33,289 nt of DNA. It comes from Actinomycetospora lemnae. Lineage in GTDB: Bacteria; Actinomycetota; Actinomycetes; Mycobacteriales; Pseudonocardiaceae. The DNA is taken from contig NZ_JAQZAO010000024.1 of the NCBI RefSeq assembly GCF_028737315.1, positions 1 to 33,289 of the forward strand. The letters run 5' to 3'. Numbering within the stretch: position 1 is the first letter of the stretch; every line of letters starts with the position of its first letter. The notes below the pieces were generated by a model. The model had not been told where the DNA came from. It made no database searches and was given only the letters and a program-made list of their open reading frames with translations. Both the position numbers and the translations under genes were made by a program. Of the stretch, positions 19,038 to 28,665 are shown one piece after another.

Positions 19038-19895
19038 TCAGGTGTCACCGAGCGCCCCGGACCCGACGGGGTCCTCGGCGCGGGCGCCCTCGCGGCGGTG
19101 CCGCCGGGTCTCGCGACCTGCGGGAACGATCATCGGGGTGCCCGTCTGCGGGTCCGGCACGACCTCGCAGGTGATCCCGAAGACCGTCCGGACGAGGTCC
19201 GCGTCGACGATCTCGCCCGGCGCGCCCTGGGCGACGATCCGGCCCTCGCGCATCGCGACGAGGTGGGTGGCGTAGCGGCAGGCCTGGTTGAGGTCGTGCA
19301 GCACCGCGACCAGCGTGCGCTCGCCGCCGGCGTGCAGGTCGGCGCACAGGTCGAGCACGTCGAGCTGGAAGGCGATGTCGAGGAAGGTCGTCGGCTCGTC
19401 GAGCAGCAGCAGCGGGGTCTGCTGCGCGAGCACCATGGCGATCCACACCCGCTGGCGCTGACCACCGGAGAGCTGGCCGACGTCGCGCTCGGCGAGCTCG
19501 ATGACCCCGGTGGCCGCCATCGCGTCGCGCACCGCCTCCTCGTCGGTCACCGACCACTGCTTGAGCAGCGACTGGTGCGGATAGCGCCCGCGCGCGACGA
19601 GGTCGAGGGCGGTGATGCCGTCGGGCGCGGTCGGGCTCTGCGGGAGCAGCGCGAGCCGGCGCGCGACCTCCTTGGGCCCGTACGACGAGATCGGGCGATC
19701 GTCGAGCAGCACCCGGCCCGCCGCCGGCTTGATCATGCGCGCCAGGCCGCGCAGCAGGGTCGACTTGCCGCACGCGTTGGGCCCGACGACCACGGTGAAG
19801 GACCCGTCGGGGACGGCGACGTCGAGGTCGCGGATGACGGTGCGCTGCTCGTAGGCCAGCGTGACGCCCTCGGCCCGCAGCCGTGCTCCGGTCAT
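19038..19895 (-). CDS. Ferric-siderophore ABC transporter ATP-binding protein (FecE/FepC family)
   Basis: ATPase that drives import through the two FecCD permeases, 285 aa. Walker A is GPNACGKSTLL; the Q-loop is LLPQSP; the signature is LSGGQRQRVWIAMVLAQQ; Walker B is LLLLDEPTTFLD; the H-loop is VLHDLNQA. The ATG overlaps the stop of the upstream permease (ATGA) and GGAGG lies 8 nt before it. An in-frame GTG at 19928 would add 11 residues inside the permease gene and is unlikely. The C-terminus has an arginine-rich, then acidic extension (RRHRREGARAEDP) beyond the usual end. Confidence 0.95.
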   Translation of the reverse strand: MTGARLRAEGVTLAYEQRTVIRDLDVAVPDGSFTVVVGPNACGKSTLLRGLARMIKPAAGRVLLDDRPISSYGPKEVARRLALLPQSPTAPDGITALDLVARGRYPHQSLLKQWSVTDEEAVRDAMAATGVIELAERDVGQLSGGQRQRVWIAMVLAQQTPLLLLDEPTTFLDIAFQLDVLDLCADLHAGGERTLVAVLHDLNQACRYATHLVAMREGRIVAQGAPGEIVDADLVRTVFGITCEVVPDPQTGTPMIVPAGRETRRHRREGARAEDPVGSGALGDT

Positions 19896-20944
19896 CTGCC
19901 TGCCCTCCACTCCCTGGCCAGCAACCACACGAGGTAGAGCCCGCCGATGGCCGCGGTCATGGTGCCCGCGGGGAACTGGGTCGGCGCGGCGAGGCGCTGG
20001 CCGAGCACGTCGCCGGCGAGCAACAGCACCGCGCCCATGAGCCCGGCCGCCGCCATGCCCGGACCGGTGGTGCCGGTGACCCGGCGCGCGAGCTGCGGCG
20101 CGGCGAGCGCGACGAAGGCGATCGGGCCGACGGCGGCGGTCGCGACGCCGATGAGCGCGACGCCGACCAGCAGCGTCACCACCCGCGTGCGCTCGACGGT
20201 GACGCCGAGCCCGCGGGCCATGTCGTCGCCCATGCCCAGCAGGTCGAGGCGGCGGCTGCCCGCGATCGCGACCGGGACGAGCACCACCAGCGCGATCGCG
20301 ACCGCCACCACCTCGGGCCAGCTGCGGCCGTTGAGCGTGCCGACCAGCCAGCTCTGCGCCGCGACCGCGGTGGACAGGTCGGTGCGCAGGATGAGGAAGT
20401 TGTTCAGCGCGGCGAGCACGGCGTTGACGCCGATGCCGACGAGCACCAGCCGGTAGCCGCCGACCGCGCCGCCGAGCAGGGCCTGGACGGCGAGCGCGGT
20501 GACCAGGGTGCCGACGATCGCCCCGATCGTGGTGCCCGCGGGCCCGCCGCCGACGACCACGATCGACACCAGCGCGCCGGTGGCCGCGCCCGTGGTGAAG
20601 CCGAGCAGGTCGGGGCTCGCGAGGTTGTTCCGGGCCAGCGACTGGAACACCGCACCGGCCACCCCGAGCGCCGCGCCCACAACGAGCGCGACCGCGACCC
20701 GCGGCAGGCGCAGCCCGAGCACGACGTACTGCTGGGCGCGCGAGCCGGTGCCGGTCAGCGCGCCGACGACCTGGCCGAGCGAGAGCTGGTAGTCGCCGAG
20801 GGTCAGCGCCACCGCCCCGAGGACGACGGCGACGACGAGCAGCACCACGACGCCGGTGACCGTGCGCGGGTGCACGCGCAGCGAGACCCGCGCGGTGCGC
20901 ACGACGGGACCCGTGGGCAGGGTCGTGCTCACCGTCCTGCTCAT
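19892..20944 (-). CDS. FecCD-family siderophore permease (second)
   Basis: Membrane permease subunit of a ferric-siderophore ABC importer, 350 aa, normal length. Conserved blocks include GDYQLSLGQV near the N-terminus, RLPRVAVALVVGAALGVAGAV, LASPDLLGFTTGAATGAL, the coupling region GLGVTVERTR and the PIAFVALAAPQLARR block; it ends WLLAREWRAGR. About 9-10 membrane segments can be seen. It is coupled on both sides by ATGA overlaps (first permease upstream, ATPase downstream), so the three subunits are probably made together. Confidence 0.94.
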   Translation of the reverse strand: MSRTVSTTLPTGPVVRTARVSLRVHPRTVTGVVVLLVVAVVLGAVALTLGDYQLSLGQVVGALTGTGSRAQQYVVLGLRLPRVAVALVVGAALGVAGAVFQSLARNNLASPDLLGFTTGAATGALVSIVVVGGGPAGTTIGAIVGTLVTALAVQALLGGAVGGYRLVLVGIGVNAVLAALNNFLILRTDLSTAVAAQSWLVGTLNGRSWPEVVAVAIALVVLVPVAIAGSRRLDLLGMGDDMARGLGVTVERTRVVTLLVGVALIGVATAAVGPIAFVALAAPQLARRVTGTTGPGMAAAGLMGAVLLLAGDVLGQRLAAPTQFPAGTMTAAIGGLYLVWLLAREWRAGR

Positions 20945-22011
20945 AAGGCGACCACCCGCCGGCGCCGGGCGATGGCGAGGAACACCGGCGCGCCGACGAA
21001 CGCCGTCACCACCCCGACCTCGAGCTCGGCGGGGATCGCCACCACGCGCCCGATGACGTCGGCGGCCACGACGAGCAGCCCGCCGAGCACCATCGACCAC
21101 GGCACGACCCAGCGCTGGTCGGGCCCGGTGACCACGCGCGCCAGGTGCGGCACGGCGAGCCCGACGAAGGCGATCGGCCCGCACGCGGCGGTGGCGCCGC
21201 CGCACAGCAGCACGATCCCGATGCCGGTCAGCATCCGGATGCGCCCCACGCGCACGCCGAGCGCGCGGGCGGTCTCCTCACCGAGCGCCAGGGCGTTGAG
21301 GGCCCGCGCGAGCCCGAGCGCGAGCAGCCCCCCGACGACGAGGAACGGCAGCACCTGCAGCAGCGCCTGCGGGTCGCGCCCGGTCAGCGACCCGACGCGC
21401 CAGACCCGGAACTGGTCGAACGTGTTCGCGTCGACGAGCACCACGGCGTAGATCACGCCCTGCAGCGACGCGCCGATCGCCGTCCCGGCCAGCGCGAGGC
21501 GCGCGGGCGTGGCGCCGCTGCGGCCCGTCGCGCCGAGCAGGTAGACGAGCACGGCGACGATCGCGGCCCCGGCCAGCGAGAACCAGACGTAGCCGTTCAG
21601 CGTCGTGATCCCGAACAGCATGATCCCGGCGACGATCGCGGCCGATGCGCCCCAGTTCACGCCCAGGACGCCCGGGTCGGCGAGGGGGTTGCGGGTCAGC
21701 GCCTGCATCAGCGCGCCGGCCGCTCCGAGCGCGAGCCCGACCGCGAGCCCCAGCAGCGTGCGCGGCAGGCGCTGCTCGAGCACGATGACGGCGTCGGTGT
21801 CGGCGGGCCCCGACGGACCGTGCAGCAGCGCGTCCAGCACGACGCCCGGCGGGATGCCGCGGCTGCCCACCATGAGGCTCGCGACCGCCGCCACCGCGAG
21901 CAGCGCGACCGCGACGACGAGGCCGCCCGCACGCAGGCTCGTGGGCCGGGTCGGCGAGCGCTCGACCCCGGCACCGCGGTCCGATGTGGGCTCGGTGGGG
22001 GCCGCCGTCAC
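20941..22011 (-). CDS. FecCD-family siderophore permease (first)
   Basis: Partner permease for the same importer, 356 aa. Blocks: RLPRTLLGLAVGLALGAAGALMQALTRNPLADPGVLGVNWGA (quoted in parts: RLPRTLLGLAVG, ALMQALTRNPLADPG), GEETARALGVRVGR (coupling helix), CGPIAFVGLAVPHLAR, and the end ELEVGVVTAFVGAPVFL. The GTG start at 22011 overlaps the isochorismatase stop (GTGA); the first 30 residues or so are hydrophilic and lead into the first membrane segment. It lies in the DHB operon, so biosynthesis and uptake share one transcript. No periplasmic-binding lipoprotein gene accompanies the importer in this window. Confidence 0.93.
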   Translation of the reverse strand: MTAAPTEPTSDRGAGVERSPTRPTSLRAGGLVVAVALLAVAAVASLMVGSRGIPPGVVLDALLHGPSGPADTDAVIVLEQRLPRTLLGLAVGLALGAAGALMQALTRNPLADPGVLGVNWGASAAIVAGIMLFGITTLNGYVWFSLAGAAIVAVLVYLLGATGRSGATPARLALAGTAIGASLQGVIYAVVLVDANTFDQFRVWRVGSLTGRDPQALLQVLPFLVVGGLLALGLARALNALALGEETARALGVRVGRIRMLTGIGIVLLCGGATAACGPIAFVGLAVPHLARVVTGPDQRWVVPWSMVLGGLLVVAADVIGRVVAIPAELEVGVVTAFVGAPVFLAIARRRRVVAL

Positions 22012-22700
22012 GCCGGCGCCTCCCGGACGGCGGCAGGGGCGGCGGGGTCGGCGGCGTCGAGGGCCCGCAGCGCGTCGGTGGTGGCGAGGACGACGCCGGC
22101 GCGCTGGGCGGTCCAGGTCAGCGCCTGCTCGTGGTGGTCGCGGGAGAAGTCGGCGACGGCGTCGGCGACGAGGAACGGCTGCACGTCGCGCATGAAGGCG
22201 TCCACGGCCGTCACCATGCACCCGATGTGGGCGTAGATCCCCGTGATCACCAGCTGGTCACGGCCCCGGTCGGCGAGCATCTGCTCCAGCGGCGAGCGCT
22301 GGAACGCGCTGTAGCGCCACTTCGTCAGCACCTCGTCGCCCGGCGCGGGCGTGAGCTCGTCGACGATGGCGACGACGTCGGGGTCCTCGGTGTAGGCGGC
22401 CGCCGGGCCGCGGCCCCAGAAGTCGTCGAGCAGGCCGCGCTCGGCGGGCGGCTGCACCCCGGGCTGCGCGGTGTACACCACCGGCACGTCCAGCTCCCGG
22501 GCGCGCGTCGTCAGCGTCGCGATGTTCTCGATGACCCGGCTGACCGGCTCGTCGGTGCGCGAGAACGGCGCCAGGAAGTAGCGCTGCATGTCGTGCACGA
22601 GCAGCACCGCGCGGGCCGGGTCCGGCGACCAGTCCGGCCGGCTCGCCGGCAGCTCGTGCGCCCGCGGCAGGGCGTAGGGCGCGATCGACGGCAGGCTCAC
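22008..22700 (-). CDS. Isochorismatase (DhbB/EntB N-terminal type, no ArCP domain)
   Basis: Hydrolyses the vinyl ether of isochorismate to 2,3-dihydro-2,3-DHB and pyruvate, 230 aa. Strong match to the EntB catalytic domain: [16 protein letters not shown] (catalytic Asp), [14 protein letters not shown] (Lys) and [19 protein letters not shown] (Cys), then [13 protein letters not shown]. Bifunctional EntB/DhbB is about 285-310 aa with a C-terminal carrier domain. This protein stops after the hydrolase domain; the carrier is the separate gene at 18724-18972. GTG start overlaps the dhbE stop. Confidence 0.95.
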   Translation of the reverse strand: MSLPSIAPYALPRAHELPASRPDWSPDPARAVLLVHDMQRYFLAPFSRTDEPVSRVIENIATLTTRARELDVPVVYTAQPGVQPPAERGLLDDFWGRGPAAAYTEDPDVVAIVDELTPAPGDEVLTKWRYSAFQRSPLEQMLADRGRDQLVITGIYAHIGCMVTAVDAFMRDVQPFLVADAVADFSRDHHEQALTWTAQRAGVVLATTDALRALDAADPAAPAAVREAPA

Positions 22701-24421
22701 GAACGGCTCTCCTTCCCGGTCTCCACGCGCAGGTGGTCGGCCAGCGCCGACCGCAGCGCGCGACGGCTGGTCTTGCCCACCCCGGTGGCGGGGAACGCGT
22801 CGACGACCTCGACGACGTCGGGCACCTTGTAGGCCGCGACGCCGCGCTCGCGCACGAACCGGCGCAGCGCGGCCGAGCCCGGCGGCTCCCGGTCGGGCAC
22901 GGCGACGACGAAGGCGTGGGTGCGCTCACCGAGGAAGTCGTCGGGCACGCCGACGATCGCGGCGTCGACGACGTCGGGGTGGGCCAGCAGGTGGTTCTCC
23001 ACCTCCTCGGCCGCGATCTTCTCCCCGCCCCGGTTGATCTGCTCCTTGACCCGCCCGGACACGACCACGTTCCCGCCCGGGTCGAGGCGCACGAGGTCGC
23101 CCGTGCGGTAGAAGCCGTCCGCGGTGAACGCCGACGCGTTGTGCTCCTCGGCGCGGTAGTAGCCGCGGATGGTGTACGGACCGCGGGTCAGCAGCGCGCC
23201 GACCTCCCCCGGCGCGACCTCGCGCTCGTCCGGGTCGTCGGGGTCGACGACGCGCAGCTCGTCGTCCGGCGAGATCGGCCGGCCCTGGCTGTGCAGGACG
23301 ACGTCGTCGGGGTCGTCGAGGCGGGTGTAGTTGACCAGCCCCTCGGCCATGCCGAACACCTGCTGCAGCCGCGCGCCCAGCGCCGGCGTGATCCTCCGCG
23401 CCAGCTCGGGCGCGCACTTGGCCCCGCCGACCTGCAGCACCTCGAGGCTCGACAGGTCCCGTCGTGATCGGCTGTCGTCGGCCCGGCTCCGCTCCGCTGC
23501 GCGGGTGGCGGCCTGCACCCACGCCGCCGCGAGCGGCGGCACCACCGCGGCGATCGTCACCCGCTCGGTCTCGATCAGCCCGAAGCACGTGTCGGCGTCG
23601 GGCGAGGGCGCGAGCACGGCGGTGCCGCCCGCGTGCACGACCCCGAGCAGCCCGGGCGAGCTCATCGTGAAGTTGTGCGCGGCCGGCAGCGCGGCGAGGT
23701 AGACGGTCTCCGGCCCCAGCTCGCAGATCTCCGCGCTCGCCCGGACGCTGTAGAGGTAGTCGTCGTGCGTGCGCGGGATGAGCTTCGGCAGCCCCGTCGT
23801 CCCGCCCGAGAGCTGCAGGAACGCCACCGACGACGGGTCGGCGTCGTCGCCGGGCAGCGTGTCCGGCGGCGTGCGGCGCAGCGACGACAGCGACAGCCGG
23901 CCGGCGACGGGCTCGGCGCCCGGGGCGTCGGCGACGACGACGTGGCGCACGGAGTCGACCTCCGCGGCGATCGCCTGCGCCGCCGCGGCGTGGTCGAACC
24001 GGTCGTGGCGCCCCGCGGTGACGATCGCGACGGCCTCGGCGTGCTCGGCGAAGTAGCGGATCTCGCTCTCGCGGTGGGCGGGGAGCGCGAAGACCGGCAG
24101 CGCGCCGAGCCGGAACAGCGCGAACACCGTCTCCACGTACGCGGGCACGTTCGGCAGCCAGACGACCACCCGGTCGCCGGGCGCCACCCCGATCTCCGCG
24201 AGCCCCGCGGCGAGCCCGCGCGCCCGGGCGTCGAGCTCGGCGTAGGTCCAGCGCTCGGCGCCCGACGGGCCGGTGCCGACGACGGCCATGCGCGCTCCGT
24301 GGTCGGCGACGGCCGCGTCGAGCAGGGCGGGGAAGGTCTGGCCCGTCCAGTACCCGGCCGCGCGGTAGCGCTCCGCGGCCTCGGGCGGGTAGGGCACGAC
24401 ACCGTCAGCAACGGCCGTCAC
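22697..24421 (-). CDS. dhbE: 2,3-dihydroxybenzoate-AMP ligase
   Basis: Stand-alone adenylation enzyme that activates DHB and loads it on the aryl carrier protein, 574 aa. Motifs: [20 protein letters not shown] (A3), the HNFTMSSPG block typical of DHB ligases, [20 protein letters not shown] (A7), [14 protein letters not shown] (A8) and the C-terminal [11 protein letters not shown] with the catalytic Lys. The GTG at 24421 overlaps the dhbC stop. A short arginine/serine-rich loop ([14 protein letters not shown]) before [12 protein letters not shown] looks inserted; its DNA (near 23487-23500) is rich in the CTCCGCTGCGC motif seen in the NRPS gene. Confidence 0.95.
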   Translation of the reverse strand: MTAVADGVVPYPPEAAERYRAAGYWTGQTFPALLDAAVADHGARMAVVGTGPSGAERWTYAELDARARGLAAGLAEIGVAPGDRVVVWLPNVPAYVETVFALFRLGALPVFALPAHRESEIRYFAEHAEAVAIVTAGRHDRFDHAAAAQAIAAEVDSVRHVVVADAPGAEPVAGRLSLSSLRRTPPDTLPGDDADPSSVAFLQLSGGTTGLPKLIPRTHDDYLYSVRASAEICELGPETVYLAALPAAHNFTMSSPGLLGVVHAGGTAVLAPSPDADTCFGLIETERVTIAAVVPPLAAAWVQAATRAAERSRADDSRSRRDLSSLEVLQVGGAKCAPELARRITPALGARLQQVFGMAEGLVNYTRLDDPDDVVLHSQGRPISPDDELRVVDPDDPDEREVAPGEVGALLTRGPYTIRGYYRAEEHNASAFTADGFYRTGDLVRLDPGGNVVVSGRVKEQINRGGEKIAAEEVENHLLAHPDVVDAAIVGVPDDFLGERTHAFVVAVPDREPPGSAALRRFVRERGVAAYKVPDVVEVVDAFPATGVGKTSRRALRSALADHLRVETGKESRS

Positions 24422-25707
24422 GGTGTCGCCTCCAGCCCCAGCGCGGTGAGCAGGGTGCGGAACTTCGCGCCGGTCTCGGCGAGCTCGGCCTCGGGCCGGG
24501 AGCCCTCGACGATCCCGGCCCCGGCGAACACCGTCGCCACGCGCCCGGCGACCTCGGCGCAGCGGATGGCGAGGGCCCACTCGCCGTCGCCCTCGGCGTC
24601 GCACCAGCCGACGAGCCCCGCGTACCAGCCGCGGTCGAACTCCTCGAGCTCGGCGATCACCTCGCGCGCCACCGGCGTGGGCTCGCCGCCCACGGCGGGC
24701 GTCGGGTGCAGCGCCTCGGCGAGCTCGAGCGAGGACGGCGCGGGGTCGCGCAGCCGGCCCTCGATGCGGGTGGCGAGGTGCCACAGCGCCGAGGTCCGGG
24801 TCAGGCTCGGGCTCGCGGGGACGTCCAGCGACGTGCAGTAGGGCGCGAGCCGCTCGGCCACGCGCTCGACGACCAGGGCGTGCTCGCGGTGGTCCTTCGT
24901 CGACGCCGCGAGCGCCTCGCCGCGGCGGGCGTCCTCGTCGGGATCGGGGCTGCGCGGCGCGGTGCCGGCCAGCGGCTGGGAGAGCACGGTGTGGCCGCGG
25001 CGGGACACGAGCAGCTCCGGGCTCGCGCCGAGCAGGGTCCGGCGCGGCGCTGCCGGGTCCACCGGTGCTGCGTCCTCGACGTCGGCCGCGAACGCGTAGC
25101 CCGCCGGGTTGCGGGCCGCGAGGCGCTCGAGCAGGGCGGTGACGTCGACGTCCTCGGGCGCGGTCAGCGTCGCCGACCGCGCGAGCACGACCTTCGTCAG
25201 GCGCCCCTCGTCGATCATCTCCAGGGCCCGGCGCACGGCCGCGGCGTAGCGCGGGGGCGGCGGCTCGGCCCGGTAGTCCCAGCGGGTGCCGATCGACGCC
25301 GGCGCCGACGGCGGAGCGGTCAGCGGCGGGGCGGCGGGCGCCTCGTCGACGGTGGGCCGCACGGTCGGCGAGCGCTCGACCCGGGCGGGCACGACGAGGC
25401 GCGCGCGGCCGGACGCGAACCCGACCGCGCCCACGACCAGCGGGTCCGGGTTCCCCGCCTCGCGCTCCGCGGCGAGCGTGGCGACGGCGGCGACGCCCAC
25501 GCTGGCTCCGGGCTCCTCGGGGACGCGCGCCCGCACCCCGGCGGTGCGCAGCGTGGTGTCCTGGGTGGAGAAGAGGAACGCCCCCGGTGCCGAGCCGGGT
25601 GCCGGCAGGGGCTCGGGCGCCGGCACCGAGATGGCGCCGCCGGGTGAGGCGACGGGGTCGTCGCCCGTCCCGGACTCCGGACCGGCGCTGGTCGGGATGC
25701 TGGTCAT
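24418..25707 (-). CDS. dhbC: Isochorismate synthase
   Basis: Converts chorismate to isochorismate, the entry step of DHB synthesis, 429 aa. Chorismate-binding enzyme motifs: LTKVVLARS (the Lys expected to activate water), [32 protein letters not shown] and [19 protein letters not shown] with the magnesium-binding Glu residues. The N-terminal 40 residues are Pro/Gly/Ala-rich and weakly conserved. ATG start with AGAGGA upstream. It is separated from dhbA by 56 nt with no iron box, so it is probably read through from the monooxygenase promoter. Confidence 0.95.
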   Translation of the reverse strand: MTSIPTSAGPESGTGDDPVASPGGAISVPAPEPLPAPGSAPGAFLFSTQDTTLRTAGVRARVPEEPGASVGVAAVATLAAEREAGNPDPLVVGAVGFASGRARLVVPARVERSPTVRPTVDEAPAAPPLTAPPSAPASIGTRWDYRAEPPPPRYAAAVRRALEMIDEGRLTKVVLARSATLTAPEDVDVTALLERLAARNPAGYAFAADVEDAAPVDPAAPRRTLLGASPELLVSRRGHTVLSQPLAGTAPRSPDPDEDARRGEALAASTKDHREHALVVERVAERLAPYCTSLDVPASPSLTRTSALWHLATRIEGRLRDPAPSSLELAEALHPTPAVGGEPTPVAREVIAELEEFDRGWYAGLVGWCDAEGDGEWALAIRCAEVAGRVATVFAGAGIVEGSRPEAELAETGAKFRTLLTALGLEATP

Positions 25708-25763
25708 GGGGTCCTCTCACGGTGCGTGCCGAGCGGTCGGACGTACGGAGAACGGAGCGGGCT

Positions 25764-26540
25764 TTAGGGGCCCAGGGACGCGCCCCCGTCGACGTAGACG
25801 GTCTGCAGGGTCACGTGGCGGGCGGCGTCGGAGGCGAGGAACGCGACGACCTCGGCGACGTCCTCGGGTGCCGCGACCCGCCCCAGCGGGATGCCCGCCT
25901 TGAACGTCTCGGGTGATCCGGCGACGAGCGCGGCGTGGTCGGCGGGCAGGTCGCCCATCGCGTCCAGCATGGGCGTGTCGGTGGAGCCGGGGCAGACGAC
26001 GTTGGCGCGCACGCCGCGCTCGGCGAGCTCGAGGCCGAGCACGCGGGTCACGGCGACCGCCGCCGCCTTCGACGCCGCGTAGGCGGCCATGCCCATCCGC
26101 GGGACGCCGGCGGCGTTCGAGGCGACCGTGACCACGGATCCCGCCCCGCGCTCGGCCAGCCGCGCGCCGACGGCCCGGCAGGCGTGCATGACGCCGGTGG
26201 CGTTGACGTCGAGGCAGCGCTGCCAGTCGGCGTCGTCCAGCTCGGTGACCCGGCCGACGGCCAGCACACCCGCGACGTTGACCAGGGTGCCCAGCGGCCC
26301 GAGGGCCACCTCGGCGGCGGCGACGGCCTCGTCCACCGCGGCGCGGTCGGTGACGTCGGCGGGCACCGCGACCGCGGTCCCGCCGTGCTCGCGCACCGCC
26401 GCCGCGGCCGCCTCCACGGCGTCGGCGTCGCGGTCGAGCAGCGCGACCGGCGTGCCGCCGTCGGCGAGGCGGTGGCAGACCGCGCGGCCGATCCCGCCCG
26501 CGCCGCCGGTGACGAGCGCCGCTCCCGGAGGACCGGTCAC
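25764..26540 (-). CDS. dhbA: 2,3-dihydro-2,3-dihydroxybenzoate dehydrogenase
   Basis: Short-chain dehydrogenase that oxidises 2,3-dihydro-DHB to 2,3-DHB with NAD+, 258 aa. [11 protein letters not shown] is the nucleotide-binding glycine motif; NVAGVL, the VTVASNAAG serine block and YAASK (catalytic Tyr and Lys) follow; the C-terminus reads [16 protein letters not shown]. The family alone would be ambiguous; placement between the N-monooxygenase and dhbC fixes the role. GTG start overlaps the monooxygenase stop (GTGA). Confidence 0.93.
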   Translation of the reverse strand: MTGPPGAALVTGGAGGIGRAVCHRLADGGTPVALLDRDADAVEAAAAAVREHGGTAVAVPADVTDRAAVDEAVAAAEVALGPLGTLVNVAGVLAVGRVTELDDADWQRCLDVNATGVMHACRAVGARLAERGAGSVVTVASNAAGVPRMGMAAYAASKAAAVAVTRVLGLELAERGVRANVVCPGSTDTPMLDAMGDLPADHAALVAGSPETFKAGIPLGRVAAPEDVAEVVAFLASDAARHVTLQTVYVDGGASLGP

Positions 26541-27964
26541 GACGTCACCACGCCCGGGTCCCCCCACCCCGGCCCGACGGTGGCGGGCTCGCCGGCCTGG
26601 TCGTGGGCGACCGGCAGGTCCGGGGTGGGGCGCCGGTGGCCGAGCACCGAGTCGAGGATCTCGCCGGCGCGCACGGCCGTCGTCGACAGCAGCGTCGAGC
26701 TGATGCCGTGGGTGTGCTCGGTCGGTCCCTGCAGGTAGACGCCGGCGTGCAGCGGGTCGACGGTGTGCAGGCGGTAGTCGCGCTCGACGAGCAGCTCGCC
26801 GTCCTCCGCGCGCCGGCACCACGCGCCCACGTCGCCGAGGAACGCGCTGGGGTCGATGGGGCGGTAGCCGGTGGCGTAGACGACGACGTCGGCCGTGACC
26901 GTGCGCGCCTGCCCGGTCGGCAGGAACTCGATGTCGACGTCGATCGGGCCGACCTCGCTCGGGCGCACGTCGGCGACCCGGCAGGCGCCGTGCACGAACA
27001 GCCGCTGGGTGCCGCCGACCTGCTCCTGGTAGGCCCGCCGGTAGAGCTCCTGGATCAGCTCCGGGTCGACCACCGAGTAGTTCGTGTTCGCGTGGTAGTC
27101 CATGAGCATCTGCTTGACCTCGCCGGAGGCCGCGTAGAAGTGGTCCACGGCCTCCGGGTCGAAGATCCGGTTGGCGAACGAGGTGTCGTCGGCCGGGCTG
27201 TAGCCGTAGCGCGAGAACACCGAGTGCACCTCGGCCGCGTCCTCGCGCTCGTGCAGGTGGCTCGTGGTCTCCGCCGCGCTCTGGCCCGCGCCCACGACGA
27301 CGAAGCGCCGCGAGTGCCGCGGGCCGTACCCGAGCTCGCGCAGACGCGGCAGCAGCTCGCTGTTGTGCCAGACGCACGGGCCGCGCTGGACCCCCGCCGG
27401 CAGCCACGGCACGAGTCCGGTGGCGAGCACGAGGTTGCGGGTGCGCACGACCCGCGCGGTCGACGCGTCGCCGTCGGCGTCGCGCAGCACGACGTCGAGC
27501 TGCTCGACGGTCCCGTCCGGGCCGGTCACCGGCTGCACGCCGACGGCCCGCGTCCCGTACGACACGAGGTGGCGCACGTCCGCGGCGCACCACTCGAGGT
27601 AGTCGTGGAACTCGACCCGCGACGGGAACATCGTCTTGGTGTTGATGAAGTCGGCGAGCCGGCCCTGGCCCTGCAGGTAGTTGAGGAACGAGCGGGGGCT
27701 GGTCGGGTCCCGCATCGTCACCAGGTCCTTGAGGAAGGACACCTGCATGGTGGCGCCCTCGAGCAGCATCCCCCGGTGCCACCCGAAGGCGGCCTGCTGG
27801 TCGACGAACGCGGCGCGGAGGCGGCCCTCGCCGGTGGCCGACCGCTCGTTGTGCTCCTGGACCGCCAGGGCCAGCGCGAGGTTCGACGGCCCGAACCCCA
27901 CGCCCAGGACGTCGACGACGTCCACGTCATCGTCGGCACCGGCCCGCCCCGGCTCGCGACTCAT
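26537..27964 (-). CDS. L-ornithine/L-lysine N-monooxygenase (hydroxamate-forming)
   Basis: Flavin enzyme that N-hydroxylates the side-chain amine of ornithine (or lysine), giving the hydroxamate precursor, 475 aa. FAD motif GFGPSNLALA near the N-terminus; then FGWHRGMLLEGATMQVSFLK and DLVTMRDPTSPRSFLNYL, characteristic of the PvdA/SidA/CchB group; NADPH motif VVVGAGQSAAE; C-terminal VVYATGYRP. Ornithine is more likely by overall resemblance, but lysine cannot be excluded. ATG with GAGGAG 4 nt upstream; it heads the DHB operon behind the iron box at 27993-28011. No acetyl- or formyltransferase gene is in view, so the hydroxylated amine may be used directly or acylated by a gene elsewhere. Confidence 0.93.
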   Translation of the reverse strand: MSREPGRAGADDDVDVVDVLGVGFGPSNLALALAVQEHNERSATGEGRLRAAFVDQQAAFGWHRGMLLEGATMQVSFLKDLVTMRDPTSPRSFLNYLQGQGRLADFINTKTMFPSRVEFHDYLEWCAADVRHLVSYGTRAVGVQPVTGPDGTVEQLDVVLRDADGDASTARVVRTRNLVLATGLVPWLPAGVQRGPCVWHNSELLPRLRELGYGPRHSRRFVVVGAGQSAAETTSHLHEREDAAEVHSVFSRYGYSPADDTSFANRIFDPEAVDHFYAASGEVKQMLMDYHANTNYSVVDPELIQELYRRAYQEQVGGTQRLFVHGACRVADVRPSEVGPIDVDIEFLPTGQARTVTADVVVYATGYRPIDPSAFLGDVGAWCRRAEDGELLVERDYRLHTVDPLHAGVYLQGPTEHTHGISSTLLSTTAVRAGEILDSVLGHRRPTPDLPVAHDQAGEPATVGPGWGDPGVVTS

Positions 27965-27992
27965 CGCTCTCCTCGCCGTCGACGCAAGATCG

Positions 27993-28011
27993 TTAGGAGA
28001 CCCTAACCTAA
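27993..28011 (-). promoter_or_regulatory. IdeR/DmdR1-like iron box before the DHB/hydroxamate operon
   Basis: TTAGGAGACCCTAACCTAA matches 14 of 19 positions of TTAGGTTAGGCTAACCTAA, with both outer TTAGG and CCTAA arms intact. It lies 29 nt upstream of the N-monooxygenase start and would control the monooxygenase, dhbA-C-E, isochorismatase and importer run. Confidence 0.8.
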
Positions 28012-28030
28012 CTCCTACGAACCGGGCGAC

Positions 28031-28071
28031 GTGAGTGTCGGCCCGGCCACACCCGGTGACCGGGCGCTCAC
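28031..28071. repeat. Intergenic relative of the GTGAG...CTCAC palindromic element
   Basis: 41 nt with ends GTGAGTG and CGCTCAC (7-bp stem with one G-T pair) and an inner hairpin CCCGG-TGA-CCGGG. Length and ends resemble the three elements inside the NRPS genes; the central TAT is missing. It lies between the iron box and the decayed permease. Confidence 0.6.
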
Positions 28072-28665
28072 GGCGTGGTGCTGTCCGGCGCCGGATGGGG
28101 GCGACGAAGAACGGCGCCCCGATGCCGAGCACGGTGCCGAGCACGATGCCGAGCACGATGCCGACGGCCAGCTCGGCGGGGCGCACGACGAGGCGCCCGA
28201 CGACGTCGGCGGCGAGCACGGGGACCGCGCCGACGAGCGCGGCCAGCGGGATCAGCCGCCCGTGCGCCGGGCCGACCAGCGAGCACACGACGTGCGGGGC
28301 GACGAGGCCCACGAACCCGATCGGCCCGGCGACCGCCACCGACGCCCCGGTGCGCTGTGACCGCGGCCAGCCCGACGACCCGTGCCCGCGCCACGTCCTG
28401 CCCGAGTCCGCGCGCTGTCCTCGCCGAGGGCGAGCACGTCGAGCGCGCGGACGTCGGCGAACGCCAGGACCGTCCCGGCGAGCACGAACGGCAGGACCTG
28501 CAGGGTCAGCGTCGACCCGCGGTCGTCGAGCGCGCCGGCCGCCCAGAACCGGTGGGCGTCGAGCGAGGGGCCGTCGCCCAGCACCATCGCCGCGGTGAGC
28601 GCGAGCAGCAGCTCCGAGACCGCGAGCCCGGCGAGCGCCGGCGTCACCGGGGTCGGCCCGCCTTG
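28072..28665 (-). pseudogene. Decayed FecCD siderophore permease (C-terminal part, frameshifted)
   Basis: Remains of a third FecCD permease, read in three successive frames: PVTPALAGLAVSELLLALTA to ALGEDSAR (about 28420-28660), then GLGQDVARARVVGLAAVT (about 28370-28418), then TGASVAVAGPIGFVGLVAPH to GAPFFVAPIRRR (down to about 28090). Each piece matches the order of an intact permease, so two small indels explain the breaks. The N-terminal half is absent, no stop ends the last piece, and a 12-bp repeat has expanded inside it. It may be the relic of an older importer replaced by the one at 19038-22011. Ends are approximate. Confidence 0.82.
28121..28164. repeat. 12-bp tandem repeat inside the permease pseudogene
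   Basis: The unit GATGCCGAGCAC (one copy GGTGCCGAGCAC) is repeated about 3.7 times. In the residual frame it encodes VGIVLGIVLGTVLGIGAPFF where an intact permease has a single short stretch before GAPFF. Probably slippage after loss of selection. Confidence 0.88.
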
